64,000 bases of DNA, from assembly GCA_023078685.1 (NCBI GenBank), contig JALGAS010000004.1, forward strand, positions 5,518,001-5,582,000, in the 5' to 3' direction. The translations under genes and the position numbers were made by a program. Positions 37,181 to 49,426 of this stretch are shown in pieces. Numbering within the stretch: the stretch's first letter is position 1; each line of letters starts with the position of its first letter. The stretch is from Neopestalotiopsis rosae. Taxonomy: Eukaryota; Ascomycota; Sordariomycetes; Amphisphaeriales; Sporocadaceae. The notes beneath the pieces are model-generated. The model did not search any database and was not told the origin of the DNA. It was given only the letters and a program-made list of their open reading frames with translations.

Positions 37181-38181
37181 TCAGCGGCGGACTGCCATGA
37201 GATCTTGAAATCGGCTGTTGTACGATTGTGGATGGGCCATGACTTCGGCATGGAGCTCCTGCAAGCCCTTGGCCTCGACCAGGCGCTGCCAGTACTGCAC
37301 ATAGGGTCCCATCTCTTCGCGGTAGGCTTTGCTGCGCTGGTGCGGCAGGAGGCTCATTTCGACAAACATGTGCTCGGGGAAGACGCCAAAGCGGGTGTGA
37401 ATGAAGGCCATTTTCGGGTTGGTGGGCACAAAGTCCTGTGCCTTTGGATCTGTTCATGTAAACATCATGGTTAGCTAGAGGGTTTCTATTGAATTGCGAG
37501 AAAGTCGATCTTTCGAGGAATTTGCGAGAAAGACGTTTCTCTCGTGTAGTTGTGTCAATTCGTTCTTGCCGAACGAGAGAACTTACCGAGAGCCGGTTTC
37601 TCTGCGTTCTGGCACGACTGAGCCGGTTCAGGTGAGATGGGAACATCGGCAGGCACATAGCGGGGCACAAAGGAAGGCGAGTTGACGTTGTGCTCCTTGG
37701 TGAGACCTTTGATGCTGTAGCTGTGGCCAGCCAAATAGCCCGCGCCACCATCGGTGGTGGTCATCGTCTCCTGCCCGTTTGCGACATTGAGCTTCTTAAT
37801 GGCAGCGGGCTGCAAGGTGGGCGAAGGAGACGTGGGAGCAGTAGGCGCAGCGCGGTTCTTGTCGTCACTCGTGGTGTCGTAGTACTTGTTGTCGATAAGG
37901 TTGTCGTTCTCGTCGCCATGGTTGTCGGCGTTGAGATTGAGAGACTCGGTGGCAACGCAAAGGGCGCGAACCATTTCCGAGTCGACGTCGCCATGAGCAA
38001 AGGGGTCGCTGACGCTCATGGCGTTGTGAGCACCAGTGGACTGCATTCCGACTTTGTTGTTCTGGGCTAGACTGTGAGGTTGGCTCTCGCGGATTGGGGA
38101 GCTGCGAAAGCTTTCGAGGTAGCGCTGCGACAACTGGTCGAACATGTCGCCGGGATTCTTCTTGTTGCGGCCAGTCATCAT
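37181..38181 (-). CDS. Conserved-looking hypothetical protein
   Basis: Two exons, 38181-37587 and 37449-37181, encode 287 residues. The intron (GTAAGT donor, ACAG acceptor) joins EKPAL to DPKAQDFVPTNPKM. I do not recognise a domain. The first 200 residues are polar and probably disordered, rich in Asn, Ser, Pro and Asp, with one possible helix near the start (DMFDQLSQRYLESFR). The last 75 residues are compact and aromatic (HTRFGVFPEHMFVEM, GPYVQYWQRLVEAKGLQ), the likely conserved core. No signal peptide or membrane segment is visible. The start is the first of two adjacent Met codons. Confidence 0.7.
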
Positions 38182-39981
38182 GAAAGAGGGCGACGAGGCA
38201 CGCGGACTTTGTTTGAAGCAAGAGTTCAGATGAATCAGTGAACAAATGTCAGTGAAAGAAATGGGATGAAAAGGTTGGTTGCTTGCAAGAACGTGAAAGC
38301 TACTGCATGTGTGTGCTCCTAAATTCTCTGGAGAAAAGAGCCTTAGGTTGATGGATGAGACGAACCAGGCATCAAGAGATACCCGTGTGAGCTAAAGACC
38401 TGAAATTCACGTTTGTTGAAAACAGATCCCGAATGAATGTTACTGGTTGATGCGAATTGATCAAAGGAAACTATAAACCAGCTGCACCATTGTCGCCATT
38501 GAACTCATGCGGTGGCATCCAATGAACAAATATGTATTCTAGGACGACGACCATGTCAAGAGTGAGGAATAATACATGGAAAAACTAAAATTATAACCGT
38601 ATCTGGGCAGAACTAATTATTGGAAATGCAAACGACTTTTGGAAATAACAGAAAGGAACCCCAGCATAAAATCCAGGATTCTCTTACTCTTAGAAACCAA
38701 GCTATTAATGGTTTGGTGATTAAGCTGCATATTCTAGTCACCAGAAACCCAAAACTCAAGTCTTGTCACTGATACCTAAGTATTGAAGCGAAGAACTTAC
38801 TGATTCAATTGAACACAACCTGATTTGCTTTACTAGTAAGGTAGTCAACGGATGAGGTCACAACATGAAAGGGCTCCTACGTTACTATAGAAGCAGTATG
38901 AGGCTTGTCATGAAGTGCTCGTACTGAGCAAGTTGGATCTGGGGCTGCCAGAATAAGTACCAATAGATTAAATACCGATCAGATGTGTCTCTCTGATTGG
39001 CAGATCGTCGGTGTAAGATTTCCTCGTTCTGTTGTCGTGAGACCTCGCTATCAATCGATGGCTTCCATGCAGCCCACGCTGTGGGTGATCCACATCCATG
39101 AGTACCAAGCACCGATGAACAAAGTATCAGCTGCTGAATCTCCCATGCGCAATTGCATATTTCCCGTGTCCTACTGCTTCCAAGAAAGCGCATGAGTCAT
39201 AGGTAATGATTGATCAATTGGTTTACACCATGACGATCTGGCTAGTTATACCCGTCAAGCGGGCCATTGACTGGCTTGTAATACCTGTGTACAGTGTGCT
39301 TGAATACAAGCATGTACAATATCATACGGATGGAAGAGTCTTGAACCGGAGGAGATAATTTTGGCGTTCGCCTTATGTCAATTTAGCTCGTCAGAAGTTC
39401 TGGTCGCCACCTGAAAGATCTCGGGGCGCGTTGCGTCGTGCCTACTTGGATACTCACATCATTTGACAGTGACTGGGGGCGTTTATGTTCTCAAAGTTGC
39501 TTGCAACGGAGTGTACGGGCTACTGAGTCGGCAGGTTATCAATCACGGACAAGGTAAGTGAAAACCAGGATGTTTGGTGCAGTGGATTATTAGCTCAATA
39601 CTAACGTCGAACAACACCTGCATAGGATTCTGAATAAAGGTACATTAAATACAAATCCAGTACAGGAGCATGTTGTGCGGTATATAAATTTCCATCGTAC
39701 ACTCGAATAGCATTATTACGCAGACATCAAGTATCCCGTTTCCAACCGGTACGCGGGTACCCCGCCCAGCCATAGCCAGCCTTGTCTCAGCTAAGCCGAT
39801 GAATGCGTGGCACTCTGGATACTAATCGCTTCTACTCTCTGCTCGCCCACATTGCTCGTCCGATGCCTGTTGAGCAAGCCGTGAACTCACGTGTGAAGAA
39901 TTCCGACTCCAATCTCTGGAAGGTAGACTTCACCCAGCTATAGGTCTGCTGGTCAATCATCCGTGACGCAGAGAATCGATC
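38182..39981. other. Intergenic, 1.8 kb, no gene seen
   Basis: Divergent region between the hypothetical gene and the second HET gene. Only short AT-rich frames are present (for example 38885-39193 minus), without domain, splice support or tandem repeats. Confidence 0.5.
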
Positions 39982-42126
39982 ATGAATACGATGTGCGATT
40001 CATGCAAGAGAATTGACTTTGGGAGACTCCTCGAAGTCCCCGCCATGGAATTGGTCCCCATGTTTGATCGTTCCCTTCCATACCCGATCGGCTCGAGTGA
40101 AGACTTTCCACTGGCTGACGAAGGATCAATTCGAATCTGGGACCCAGAAGCCGCCAAGTGTCCACTGTGCAGTTTGCTGAGATTGAGCTCTGGGCTACAA
40201 TTTGAGGTAGCGGCACTACCCTCATTTAAGCGTATCGACCCCAATGGCTTCAGTCTCAAGTCCACGTCATTCACTATGGGATGCGGCTGGTCGCGAGGAG
40301 CTGCAGATTGGGCGAACGATTGCCACAAGTTGGTCGTCGTTCACGCGAACTCAAGAAAGACCTGGCATTTGAAAGAGAAACGAACTGGTTTCGCCGTTTG
40401 TCTTCCCAAAGAACGGGAGGAAGCCCCTCTTGTTCCTCGGGCAATTCCAGACAAATTTGATACCAAGAAAGCCAGATCGTGGGTGCGTTCTTGCAAGAAA
40501 GAGCACGGATACCCCTGCAACGAAACTCTGTTGCCTGTTCCTGGCATGAGGCTGATTGATTGCGAGTCTCGATTTATTGTGGACGCAGAACCGAAAATGC
40601 TTTGGGTAGCATTGAGCTATGTCTGGGGCAAAACACAGTCGGGGACGCTCTCGGAGGGCGCATCCAAGACAGTGGAGGATGCCATCAGAGTAACCAAGGA
40701 CTTGGGATACCGATATCTGTGGATCGATCAATTTTGCATTGACCAAGATGACGAAATCCACAAGTCAAGCCAAATTGCAAGAATGGACGCGATTTACCGT
40801 GGCGCCGATTTGACCATCATCGCCGCTGCCGGTCAAGACTCGAACTACGGGCTTCCAGGAATTGGTACTTCAAGGCGCAAGGAGCAGCAAATTGTCGAGC
40901 TTGACACCTGCACTATTCTCTGGACTGGACCTAGTCCAATCGAAGAGACTATGATTTCAACTTGGTGCACTAGAGGTTGGACATTCCAAGAAGGACTTTT
41001 CTCGCGCCGAAGGTTGTACTTTACCGATCGTCAATCTTGGTTTGAATGTTCAGATGCATGTTGGATGGAGGGAATGGGTGGTCCCAGATCCAAGAGTCTT
41101 TCCGACGACATCCATGCCACTGCTGGGAGACCACTTGCATTGTTCCGTGATCTGATGATTGATCAAGAGGATGCCGTGTACCATGAAAGCACCGTGGGCC
41201 TTCGAATTTTCCTGAAATTCGTAACCGTGTATACCCAACGGAGCTTGAAATTCGATAGTGATATCCTTGCGGCCTTCTCAGGAGCAGCGAACTATCTACA
41301 GAGCACCGGACCTCGTGTATCTCACATTCTTGGTCTACCATACTTGGGGTCTATGTTGGATACTGAATCTGCTGAGAACTTCATGGCGTACGCTCTTTGT
41401 TGGGTTCACGACTGTGAGACGCGACGAATCCCTCAATTCCCTTCTTGGACTTGGGCTGGTTGGGCTGGAGCAGTTTCCTGGCCGCACTATTCATCTACGA
41501 GCGAAAAAACTCTGGTGAGATCCATTAGATTCGAGGACGATGGGGATGCTTCATCTTTAGACACCTATCTTCGAGGCTGGGATCAGACCAAGTATCTCAT
41601 GGCTGGACTGAAGGTGGCCATTTGCTTTGAGGCTCAAGTAATCTCAGCGTCTCTCTTTTCATTGCGTCAGATATCGAAATTGCAGCGTTGTCGTAAGACA
41701 TCGTGGGATAGTTTCCTTGAGCTAACCCAAGAGTCGGCTGCTGGAGACCGAATGGTTCTAAGTGGTGGTGAAGCCTTGACGAAGAGTCCGTCAGACGCAA
41801 ATGACAACGTTTCGAGAAGGAGCGACGGCTTAGAGCTTCCAAGTCTATATTTGACGGTCGGCCAGCACGAATTACGGACCAGCTTTTCGGTTGCGATACA
41901 CAGTCCTGTTGAAGTTATTGAGAATCTTGCAAGTAGTCGATGGGGTAGCCTATTATTTGGACATAACCACAATATCGATAGCTGTGTTCTATTGATTGTT
42001 GAGTGGCTGTCCGATGGCTCAGCACAACGCATTGGAATGGCGAGAGGGAACACTCATCGTAAGCCCATTGATCCTGACATCTTCGAGGACAAGGATCTTA
42101 GCTGGAGGTCGGTGCGTCTCGTCTGA
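39982..42126 (+). CDS. HET-domain protein, single exon
   Basis: One uninterrupted frame of 714 residues from ATG 39982. The N-terminus carries CDSCKRIDF and CPLCSLL cysteine pairs, common before HET domains. HET motifs: LWVALSYVWGK (about 210), YRYLWIDQFCIDQDD (about 245), MDAIYRGADLTIIAAAG, then STWCTRGWTFQEGLFSRRRLYF (about 330). The C-terminal half has FPSWTWAGWAG and no known repeats. Presumed role is triggering incompatibility or cell death when a non-self partner is sensed; partner unknown. It is intact, unlike the HET gene at 53.8-56.3 kb. The lack of introns contrasts with the three-exon HET gene at 22.2 kb. Confidence 0.92.
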   Translation: MNTMCDSCKRIDFGRLLEVPAMELVPMFDRSLPYPIGSSEDFPLADEGSIRIWDPEAAKCPLCSLLRLSSGLQFEVAALPSFKRIDPNGFSLKSTSFTMGCGWSRGAADWANDCHKLVVVHANSRKTWHLKEKRTGFAVCLPKEREEAPLVPRAIPDKFDTKKARSWVRSCKKEHGYPCNETLLPVPGMRLIDCESRFIVDAEPKMLWVALSYVWGKTQSGTLSEGASKTVEDAIRVTKDLGYRYLWIDQFCIDQDDEIHKSSQIARMDAIYRGADLTIIAAAGQDSNYGLPGIGTSRRKEQQIVELDTCTILWTGPSPIEETMISTWCTRGWTFQEGLFSRRRLYFTDRQSWFECSDACWMEGMGGPRSKSLSDDIHATAGRPLALFRDLMIDQEDAVYHESTVGLRIFLKFVTVYTQRSLKFDSDILAAFSGAANYLQSTGPRVSHILGLPYLGSMLDTESAENFMAYALCWVHDCETRRIPQFPSWTWAGWAGAVSWPHYSSTSEKTLVRSIRFEDDGDASSLDTYLRGWDQTKYLMAGLKVAICFEAQVISASLFSLRQISKLQRCRKTSWDSFLELTQESAAGDRMVLSGGEALTKSPSDANDNVSRRSDGLELPSLYLTVGQHELRTSFSVAIHSPVEVIENLASSRWGSLLFGHNHNIDSCVLLIVEWLSDGSAQRIGMARGNTHRKPIDPDIFEDKDLSWRSVRLV

Positions 42127-42565
42127 CCATAATGACGCCCTTCACAACCATCTCAGACCTGAAGTATAATAAGCAAGCCGATGCGATAAATTGCCCTTAT
42201 CATACAGACACAGGTACTTCTAGAGCCGGACAATAAAAATGACCCGACGTCACATTAGCCTAATTGTATGTATCGCCTATCAACTGCAAAATGTCCAATG
42301 AATATGACCGACCGACCTGATTGGCTGGATGCTTTATACACATTGCGAGGGTATCATTGAACATTTAGGGGTCGATAGTAGCCTGATTCAAATGGAGGCC
42401 GGAATGATGATTCTGAAGGCAGAGCAGCTTCTTTATTCGACTTTAGATATGCTGCGAAAAATGTTAAATACAAGGGTGCGAACACGGTAGGCCAGTGCTG
42501 TTAATTTCTCAGCGGTAATGAACAGGGAAAGTAGGAAATTTTAATAGTTCTCTATTCGCATCAAA
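42127..42565. promoter_or_regulatory. Intergenic between HET and oxidase genes
   Basis: About 440 bases, AT-rich, holding the HET 3' flank and the oxidase promoter. No other feature seen. Confidence 0.4.
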
Positions 42566-44523
42566 ATGAAGCTCCTAATCCATTACCTCTTGGCGGTTTT
42601 GGCTGCCACCAGCCTTGTGGCGGCAGACCTACTGCCTTTCGAGCGCATTCAATTGAGCGATGTGGATGTCGAGGGCTTCCCGGACATTGGATTCGCCTCT
42701 TTGGATACTTTCACCGACGACTACCAGAACGTGACAAGTTGCAGAGAGTGTCCTGGCAGCGCAGCATGGCCTTCATCAGACGACTGGAATCGCTTCAACG
42801 AATCCTTGGGCGGCGCCCTACTTCACCCCCTTCCGCCGGGCGTTGCATGCTATGCCGGACCTTCATACGACGAACAAAAGTGCAAATTTCTCTTGAGTAA
42901 TGCCACCTATACACGCTTCTTCAGCGATGACCCCGTCACCGTCCTGGCAGAGTGGCCGACTGGTAGTACGTGCTTGCCCACTCTTCAGCCAACCGGCAAC
43001 TGCACTCAGGGAGGGCTGTCCACGTATGTCGTGAATGCCACGACTATCAAACACGTCCAAGCCGCAGTCAATTTTGCTAGGAACAGGAATCTCAGATTGG
43101 TGATCAAGTAAGTAAAGAGTCGCGCCTGTCGACGTTGGCTGTTGGTTTAATGTTACATGATAGAAACACTGGTCATGATTTCGGAGGTAGATCGACAGGA
43201 GCCGGGGCACTGAGTGTTTGGACTCACAACCTCAAGGAATTCCAATACACGGAAGATTACTCCATCGGACACTATGATGGACCTGTGGCTCAATATGCCG
43301 CTGGCACAGAATCCTGGGAGCTCGGCAACAAGATGGCCGAACTAAACGTCACCATTGTTGCTCCAGGTGGCTCGACCGTGGGCGCTGGCGGCGGATGGCT
43401 CAATGGTGGAGGCCACACTACCATCACATCGACCGTGGGGCTCGGTTCAGACCAGGTCCTGTCCCTCAACGTCGTGACAGCCGATGGCCAATTCGTGACG
43501 GCTGATCCGTACACGAACGAAGACTTGTTCTTTGCTCTTCGCGGCGGAGCTGGAAGCACGTTTGGCATCGTCACCTCTGCATTAGTCAAGGTGCACCCGC
43601 GCATGACTGTGGCCATATCATCCCTCGACTTTGCCTTTGAACCTAATGCGCCTCCAACAAACGGTAGCTTTGGCAACTTTACGTTGCCGGGATACTATGT
43701 CAAGGACGTCGAGACCTTTTGGAAGGGGACAAGCCTCTACTACCTGTTCACCAAGAAGACTGTAGAGGCGGGCGGAATCGGATTTAGCTACATATACCCG
43801 CTCGGTAATGGCAGCTTTAGCTTCACGGGAACGTCCACATTCCTCGACAAAACCCCAGAAGAGGTCTATCGCTTCATGCAGCCTCTGTACGATGACCTCC
43901 GCGATGCGGGACTAACTGTCAAAAACGTCAAGCCAGCCATGTCATCACCATACGGTACGAGAAGCACCGGAGTGGGCGCGGTGCCCAACAACAAGAGGTA
44001 CACATCGCGACTCTTCCCGCGCACGCACTGGGACGACCCAGAGCTGTTCCAGCAAAGCATGGCTGCCGTGCGTGTGGCTGTGGAAGCCGGCTACACATTC
44101 CACGGCACGCTCAATGGACCCAGCTTGGAGATTGCCGGGTGGCCTGGCCGCGACAGTGCGGTGAACCCGGCGTGGCGCAAGGCCGTCCTCCACGCCATGC
44201 TCTTTTACAAGGACTACCTGGGCGTGCAGACGGCGCAGGAAGCCCGCGAGAGCGAGATCGACATCAATCGGTACATGGACACCTGGCGAGAGTTGACGCC
44301 CGGCTCTGGCGCCTACATCAATGAAGCCGATCCGGCCGAGCCAGAGTGGCAGCAGAGCTTTTTTGGAGATAACTATCCGAGACTTCTCGAGATCAAGCGG
44401 AACAGAGACCCTTGGGGCGTCTTTTGGGCAATTACGACAGTGGGGAGTGAGGACTGGGAAGTGAAGACTGCAGATGGTTACCCTCATTCAGAGAATGGAA
44501 AACTCTGTCGCGTGAGCCAGTGA
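42566..44523 (+). CDS. Secreted FAD-linked oxidase (berberine-bridge/6-HDNO type)
   Basis: Exons 42566-43107 and 43164-44523 encode 633 residues; the intron (GTAAGT...TAG) joins LRLVIK to NTGHDFGGRS. Residues 1-20 (MKLLIHYLLAVLAATSLVAA) form a signal peptide. The FAD_binding_4 (PCMH) fold follows, with His in NTGHDFGGR as the likely covalent flavin ligand, GGWLNGGGHT, and ALRGGAGSTFGIVT. The second covalent ligand, a Cys found in plant enzymes, seems absent near GAGGGWLNGG, suggesting single-His attachment. The BBE tail is present, with YINEADPAEPEWQQSFFG and the final DPWGVFWAITTVG. Several N-glycosylation sites occur (NVTS, NATY, NCTQ). Fungal relatives oxidise alcohols, carbohydrates or secondary metabolites; the substrate here is unknown. 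Confidence 0.93.
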
Positions 44524-44850
44524 GAAATAGAGGTCATGATGGTCAATTGTCTCTCGAAGTAAGGGATTGGGTATAATGGAGGTCTGGAAAGGTACTTACA
44601 GCGCTTCGCGGTACCTAGATGAGCTAGAAATAGCCTAACGTCCTAACTGAAAACATGAACTTGGTAGAGACGCGACGTGACAGTGGCTTGTGCGTCGCCG
44701 TTATCAGGCGCTAAGAATATGCCTCAGGGACCTTGGAAGCACTGAGGAAATCCAATTCCATGCTTTCAACCGACTACACTCTCCTCGTGCTCTGCGACTT
44801 ATCCATTCATGTAATCCTATCAGATCATTCACCATTGGGGCCTTCAGAAA
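44524..44850. other. Intergenic, carries a repeat copy
   Basis: Short region before the first ankyrin-type gene. It includes the 55-base repeat listed at 44657-44715. Confidence 0.5.
44657..44715 (+). repeat. Dispersed repeat, copy 1 (partner at 50286-50346)
   Basis: The sequence from aacttggtagagacgcgacg through cagtggcttgtgcgtcg to ggcgctaag is closely matched at 50286-50346 in the same orientation, including an exact 17-base block cagtggcttgtgcgtcg. The two copies bracket the convergent ankyrin-type gene pair. Confidence 0.75.
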
Positions 44851-45998
44851 ATGTCCTCTGACCGTGACGACTCGTGGCTTACCCCTAAGCGGGAGTCGCA
44901 AGAGGGAGATTCATGGCTTAAACTAGCTGCCCGTACTCAAAAGAGACCGTATCCAACTTCCAGGTACAGATACTACACACCGAATGATTCCCAAGTGCTC
45001 CTTGCGGATGCGATAAGAGACAATGACCTGCAAGAAGCACACCTCTTATTGATGCAGGAAGTCCGCCTCGTCTTTAAGCAGTTCGAGACGGTCTCTCATT
45101 GCCGCTCGCTTGACATGCTCAAGCTTCTGGCACACTTTGGATTTCCATTTCAGGAATATGGGGCGCCTTTGATGATGTAAGATTATTGCCGGTCGGAGCT
45201 GAACGTTTCTGCTGACTCTCTGACAGAAACATCTTCGACTCAGAGGAGCTGGTGGACTTCTACCTTGATCAGGGTGTCGATATTCATACCATTGAACTTG
45301 ATCTGCAATACTCAGGCATACATTGGCCCGTAAGAATCGGTTGGCGCCAAAATAACCATGGCTCCCTATTTCTCAACCAGGCTGCACAGTTTGGAGACCT
45401 CAAGATGTTTGAGCATCTGATATCCCGAGGAGCTGACGTCTCTCGATCTGACCCCTTACACCATGCTGCCAGGCATGAAAGCCAGGATGTCGACACGCTG
45501 ACATCAATCATGGAGTACTTTATCAATAAGTACAACCTCGATATCAATGCGCGCGACAAAACTGGCGGACTTGCTCTTCGCTACAGGGCCGATCGCCCCC
45601 AATGGATGGGTCGCAGCGGACAGCCCGTGAGATGGGCTGCCTACTACACTAGGCCAGCTGCAATCGAAGCCCTGATCGATTTGGGCGCCGACCCAGCTCC
45701 GGCCTTGTACGATTCCGTGTCGCGCCAAAGATTAGACTGTCTAGGAGTCCTGCTTGAGTCGGGTTACGATGCATCAGAGGCATTCGCTCTCGCAGTATCC
45801 AGAGACGAGCCCGAGGCTGCCATCTTGGCGCTGGAATACGGCGCGACCGCCGAGCAGGCTTTGAGACGACGTCCCGCCCTGCGCGGGACCGGAGGTCCCA
45901 ACCCAGGATTCAACCCGACAGTCAGTGATAGGATGTTGGAGATTCTGAACGCCGCGCAGAGTTATAAGGATAAGTGGCGGAAGACATGTGACCGGTGA
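44851..45998 (+). CDS. Ankyrin-repeat protein
   Basis: Exons 44851-45176 and 45227-45998 encode 365 residues. The intron (GTAAGA...CTGACAG) joins GAPLM to INIFDSEELVDFYLDQG. Ankyrin-like helix pairs recur: SQVLLADAIRDNDLQEAHLLL near 60, SLDMLKLLAHFGF, ELVDFYLDQGVDI, LNQAAQFGDLKMFEHLISRGADV, then PAAIEALIDLGADP and DCLGVLLESGYDAS, about six to eight degenerate units. No enzymatic or membrane domain is visible. Such proteins usually bind other proteins. The gene converges on another ankyrin-type gene 600 bases away, which may reflect an inverted duplication, though the proteins look diverged. The start codon is supported by the open frame; the exact N-terminus is moderately sure. Confidence 0.85.
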
Positions 45999-46605
45999 AT
46001 GGCCCGACTCGCCTCCATCGATTGCCTGATCTCACGCAGGTAGATGGTCATGCCACCGACAAGAAAAGTGGCGACTTCGACTCTGCCCCCTCAGTTGTCA
46101 GCGCCGTGGATGATGAGTGTAAGGATGCAAGTTTGAAAAAGCCAACAAGGTGTATTTGACTGGAGATGATCTTGGTTCTAGACGCTATAGTCGTCACGGA
46201 CACTAACAGAGTCGTTGATCTAGGATAGCCAAGGGGCGCTTGTTGAGTAAGGAAACCCAGCTTCTAAGAGGCACAAAATCCTGATTATAAAGAAAGATCC
46301 GATCAGGCAGTGAGAGTGGATTGATTCAGTATTTGCTACCTATCGTCACCAAGTCAGAGCTAGCTTCCGACCGTACAGGTAGCAGACAGTCATATTGTAT
46401 TGAAGCGACATCATGGAGGCAACTAGGTGCATCCGACAGAAGCCATACGTCATATATAGGTTACTATAACCAGCAGAATGATTATCGAGATTGGTGTTCC
46501 TAAAATAGAAGTAAAAATATAAAATACAGACTAGAACAACCCATTCGTAGCGCCTTACCAGATCATCCAGACCTGTATGACCGATTATCGCAACAGTAGT
46601 GACGG
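45999..46605. other. Convergent intergenic region between ankyrin-type genes
   Basis: About 600 AT-rich bases between the two stop codons. No gene or clear repeat seen. Confidence 0.5.
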
Positions 46606-49426
46606 CTACAGGCACATCGACATTTTGCCTTGTTTGACTTTATCCTTGTACTCGTAGTACTGCGCCCTAGCTCTTTCAGCAGTTTCCAGAATATGCCCAA
46701 GACCGTACCCTTCAAAGTCTTGGCATATTGGACAAGCCTTAGGCAGCCATGTCTCATCGTCCTGGTCGTCGTCTTGGTACTCCCACGCGTCGAGATACCT
46801 GTCTCCGTCATCGCAGTCGTACCATATGTCGCCGTCGTCATCCATGTCAGCCCGGAATCCACTGTGTTGGAGTGCGTCGCATAAAGCACGAACCAGCGGG
46901 TATCGTGATAGCTGCCTACGACCCTGTTTGGTGGAGATGTGGTGACAGAATCTGGTCGCATTGAGTGTGGTTCCAAATTGTTGATTTTGAGCGTCATCGC
47001 TGTACTCAGATTCTGAAGCAATTGAATCCGTATATCCAAAGAAGATGCTACGTCCGAATGGATTGCGAGAGTCAACCCGATAGATGTCCCCGGAATGATC
47101 CCAATGAAAAGTCTTTGGAACATTTTTGTTCAACAAGAGCTCTCTTTGAATGTAACCCCATTCGGTCTCATTTCGCACTATTTTCTTAACCTCCTTCCGT
47201 TGTTCAACACCTTGACTGAAAATTTTGGATACGTCTGAAGCTCGCAAATGTCCGATCTCGTCGAACCATCTTGTAGGATTGTCATCGCCCCCAGGATTGA
47301 TATCAATACGTGTCGTAAAGATCTCAAATGGATCAGCTCCATGGTGTAGCAGATGAGCTAATGTGGTTCCAAAAGAAGTGAAAGATATCCTACCTTCTCC
47401 GCCCATGGCATTTGGTAAGAATCGATCATCCCAAACCATACGCCATGCAGTGCTACCATAGGAGTTGGACATATTTGGGTCGGCGCCTTGGAGTAAGAGA
47501 AAGTGCCCCGTGGTACTCATCTTGTGAGAGTTCCACAAAGTGCGGATAAGCGGCGTTCCATCAAAACTCTGATTGTTAATGTTGACGTGTGCCCCTGCTG
47601 TTACCAGCACAGCGACACCTTCAAGCCATCCCATCATGGCCGCGTTGCCTATCGGCGCTCTATGACTATCATTCGTGGGTTTGGGATCGAAGCAGGCCAC
47701 TTCCAATGCAAAACAGACCAGATCCATCTGGCGGTTCCAGCATGCGCCATGCAGAAGATTGTTCTTCGAGTCACCGGTCTGCCAATCCGAGTACCCTAAT
47801 GATTTCAGTAGCCTCATTTTCCATAAGAACGTATCCGGCTGCGCGGGGCTTTCCAACAAACTTCCCAACTGGCTTCCGAAGTCGTTTAGATCTGCTCCAT
47901 GGGACGTCATAGAGTCTACGGCAGCCGTGTACCCGTATTCAAATGCAAGAAGTACAGCAGGTCTATTTGTTCTTTAGCTGAGTCCATTATTCAAGCTATT
48001 GCACGGTATACTTACAACTCGAACTTGCTTCCCTCAAGGTACAGGCCGGGGTCACAACCTCGGTCAAGAAGATGTTCTAGCAAGCGCTGTCCAGTATGGA
48101 AGAATAGGAGGTCGAATTTGAGGAGACTTTCGTCGTATAATTTGCCAATCACAACATGCTAATCTGGGACATTAGTCAAATCAAGCATTCTGGTAAACGA
48201 AAAAGTAAATATTCTAGAGGAACCACGATCGTACCTCAAGAAGCCCTCCTATCTCCTCATCGACATCGTATATGCTAGCCGCACCCGTGTGAAGTAGATA
48301 GCGAACTTGGTTCAGATCATGCTTGCGGCAAGCCACGAATATGGGGCTCTCAGTTGGACGTAGGTTGAGTGCAGTGATGGATGATGCTATGCGAGGTTCA
48401 AATCTCCATAAGCGGCAATTGATTGAGACTTGGAACTCGGCTTTCAATATGGTCGCTCCAAAAAGCTTGCAGCCTAGACTCAACAAAACTTTGATCTTGG
48501 TGGAATTGCGTTTGCGACGAAGGACGGCGGCACCTCCAACTTTAGACCACCGGTTTTCAAATATTAGCTGTCGACTGGTGCTGCCTACAGTGGTCTCATG
48601 ATAGCTCAATGTACGCCTCATGTTGTGTTCAACGAGTCTTTGGATAGGATCGTCAGTTTCCTCACGAGAACCCAGCAGACCTTCAGCATTACATGCGCGC
48701 ATCAAGATGGCGTTTCCAGAATTTGGTGTTTGTTTCACGGAACTCTGAGAAATGTCAATAGTGATCTCATTATAGAACTGAATATTCAATACAGCACACC
48801 TGGACACGCGACACTTCCTGGGAGACCCACGCTTTGATATCTTCCGCTGATTTCAATAATGTCTCCTGCAAAAGAGCTTGTCCGACAGCCACAGCCGCAA
48901 TTGAATTCTGACTAATAGTGGCTAGTCGTCTAGTCATTCCGTCAGATAGATTTTGTCACCTGCATGTGCCTTGCCAAGAGATGGGAGATCGTAGTACGTA
49001 CATGGTGAGAACTTGCAAGGGAAAGTCAAGCTCGGACTTGGCTTCTTGAATGCTTTGCAGGAAGCGCCGCGCTTTTCGTTTGTCCATCGCCGCCCAGCGC
49101 ATCCTCTCTCGAACTCCATTTTGATTGCTTGTCTGCCCACTACTTTTCAAGCTCACCAGCGAGTCCAAGGCTCGTTGCAAGCTGAACGAGATCAGGGCGC
49201 GATGCTGAGGCGGAAAAAGCACATCAGAGTCCCCAGCTGGAAGGTCCGCACATAGTAGGTCTAACTGCTGAATCAGTAAGTGAAGACGTTCAATCTTGCT
49301 ATTCAACTCTGCGATCTCTGCTGGAGCATGAACAAAGGACTGCATGAGATTCTTTGCAGCCTTGCCGGCTCGCACAGAAAGCCCCGAGAGCTCTGCGATT
49401 GCGGCGGCGGCACCAACAGCCTCCAT
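46606..49426 (-). CDS. Ankyrin-repeat protein with STAND-like N-terminal helical domain
   Basis: Five exons, 49426-49002, 48929-48800, 48744-48235, 48158-48016 and 47962-46606, encode 854 residues; all joins keep frame. The first 185 residues (MEAVGAAAAIAELSGLSVRAG, KNLMQSFVHAPAEIAELNSKI, ISQNSIAAVAVGQALLQETLL) match the helical head typical of fungal NLR-like and ankyrin proteins. No P-loop NTPase follows. Ankyrin-like units come next: ESPIFVACRKHDLNQVRYLLHTGA, LLEHLLDRGCDPG, VLLAFEYGYTAAVDSMTSHGADL, NNLLHGACWNRQMDLVCFAL, GTPLIRTLWNSH, LLLQGADPN, LAHLLHHGADP. The C-terminal 130 residues are very acidic (DDDGDIWYDCDDGDRY) and contain ACPICQ, perhaps a metal site. It looks like a sensor with signalling head and repeat region but without the usual switch. 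Confidence 0.85.
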
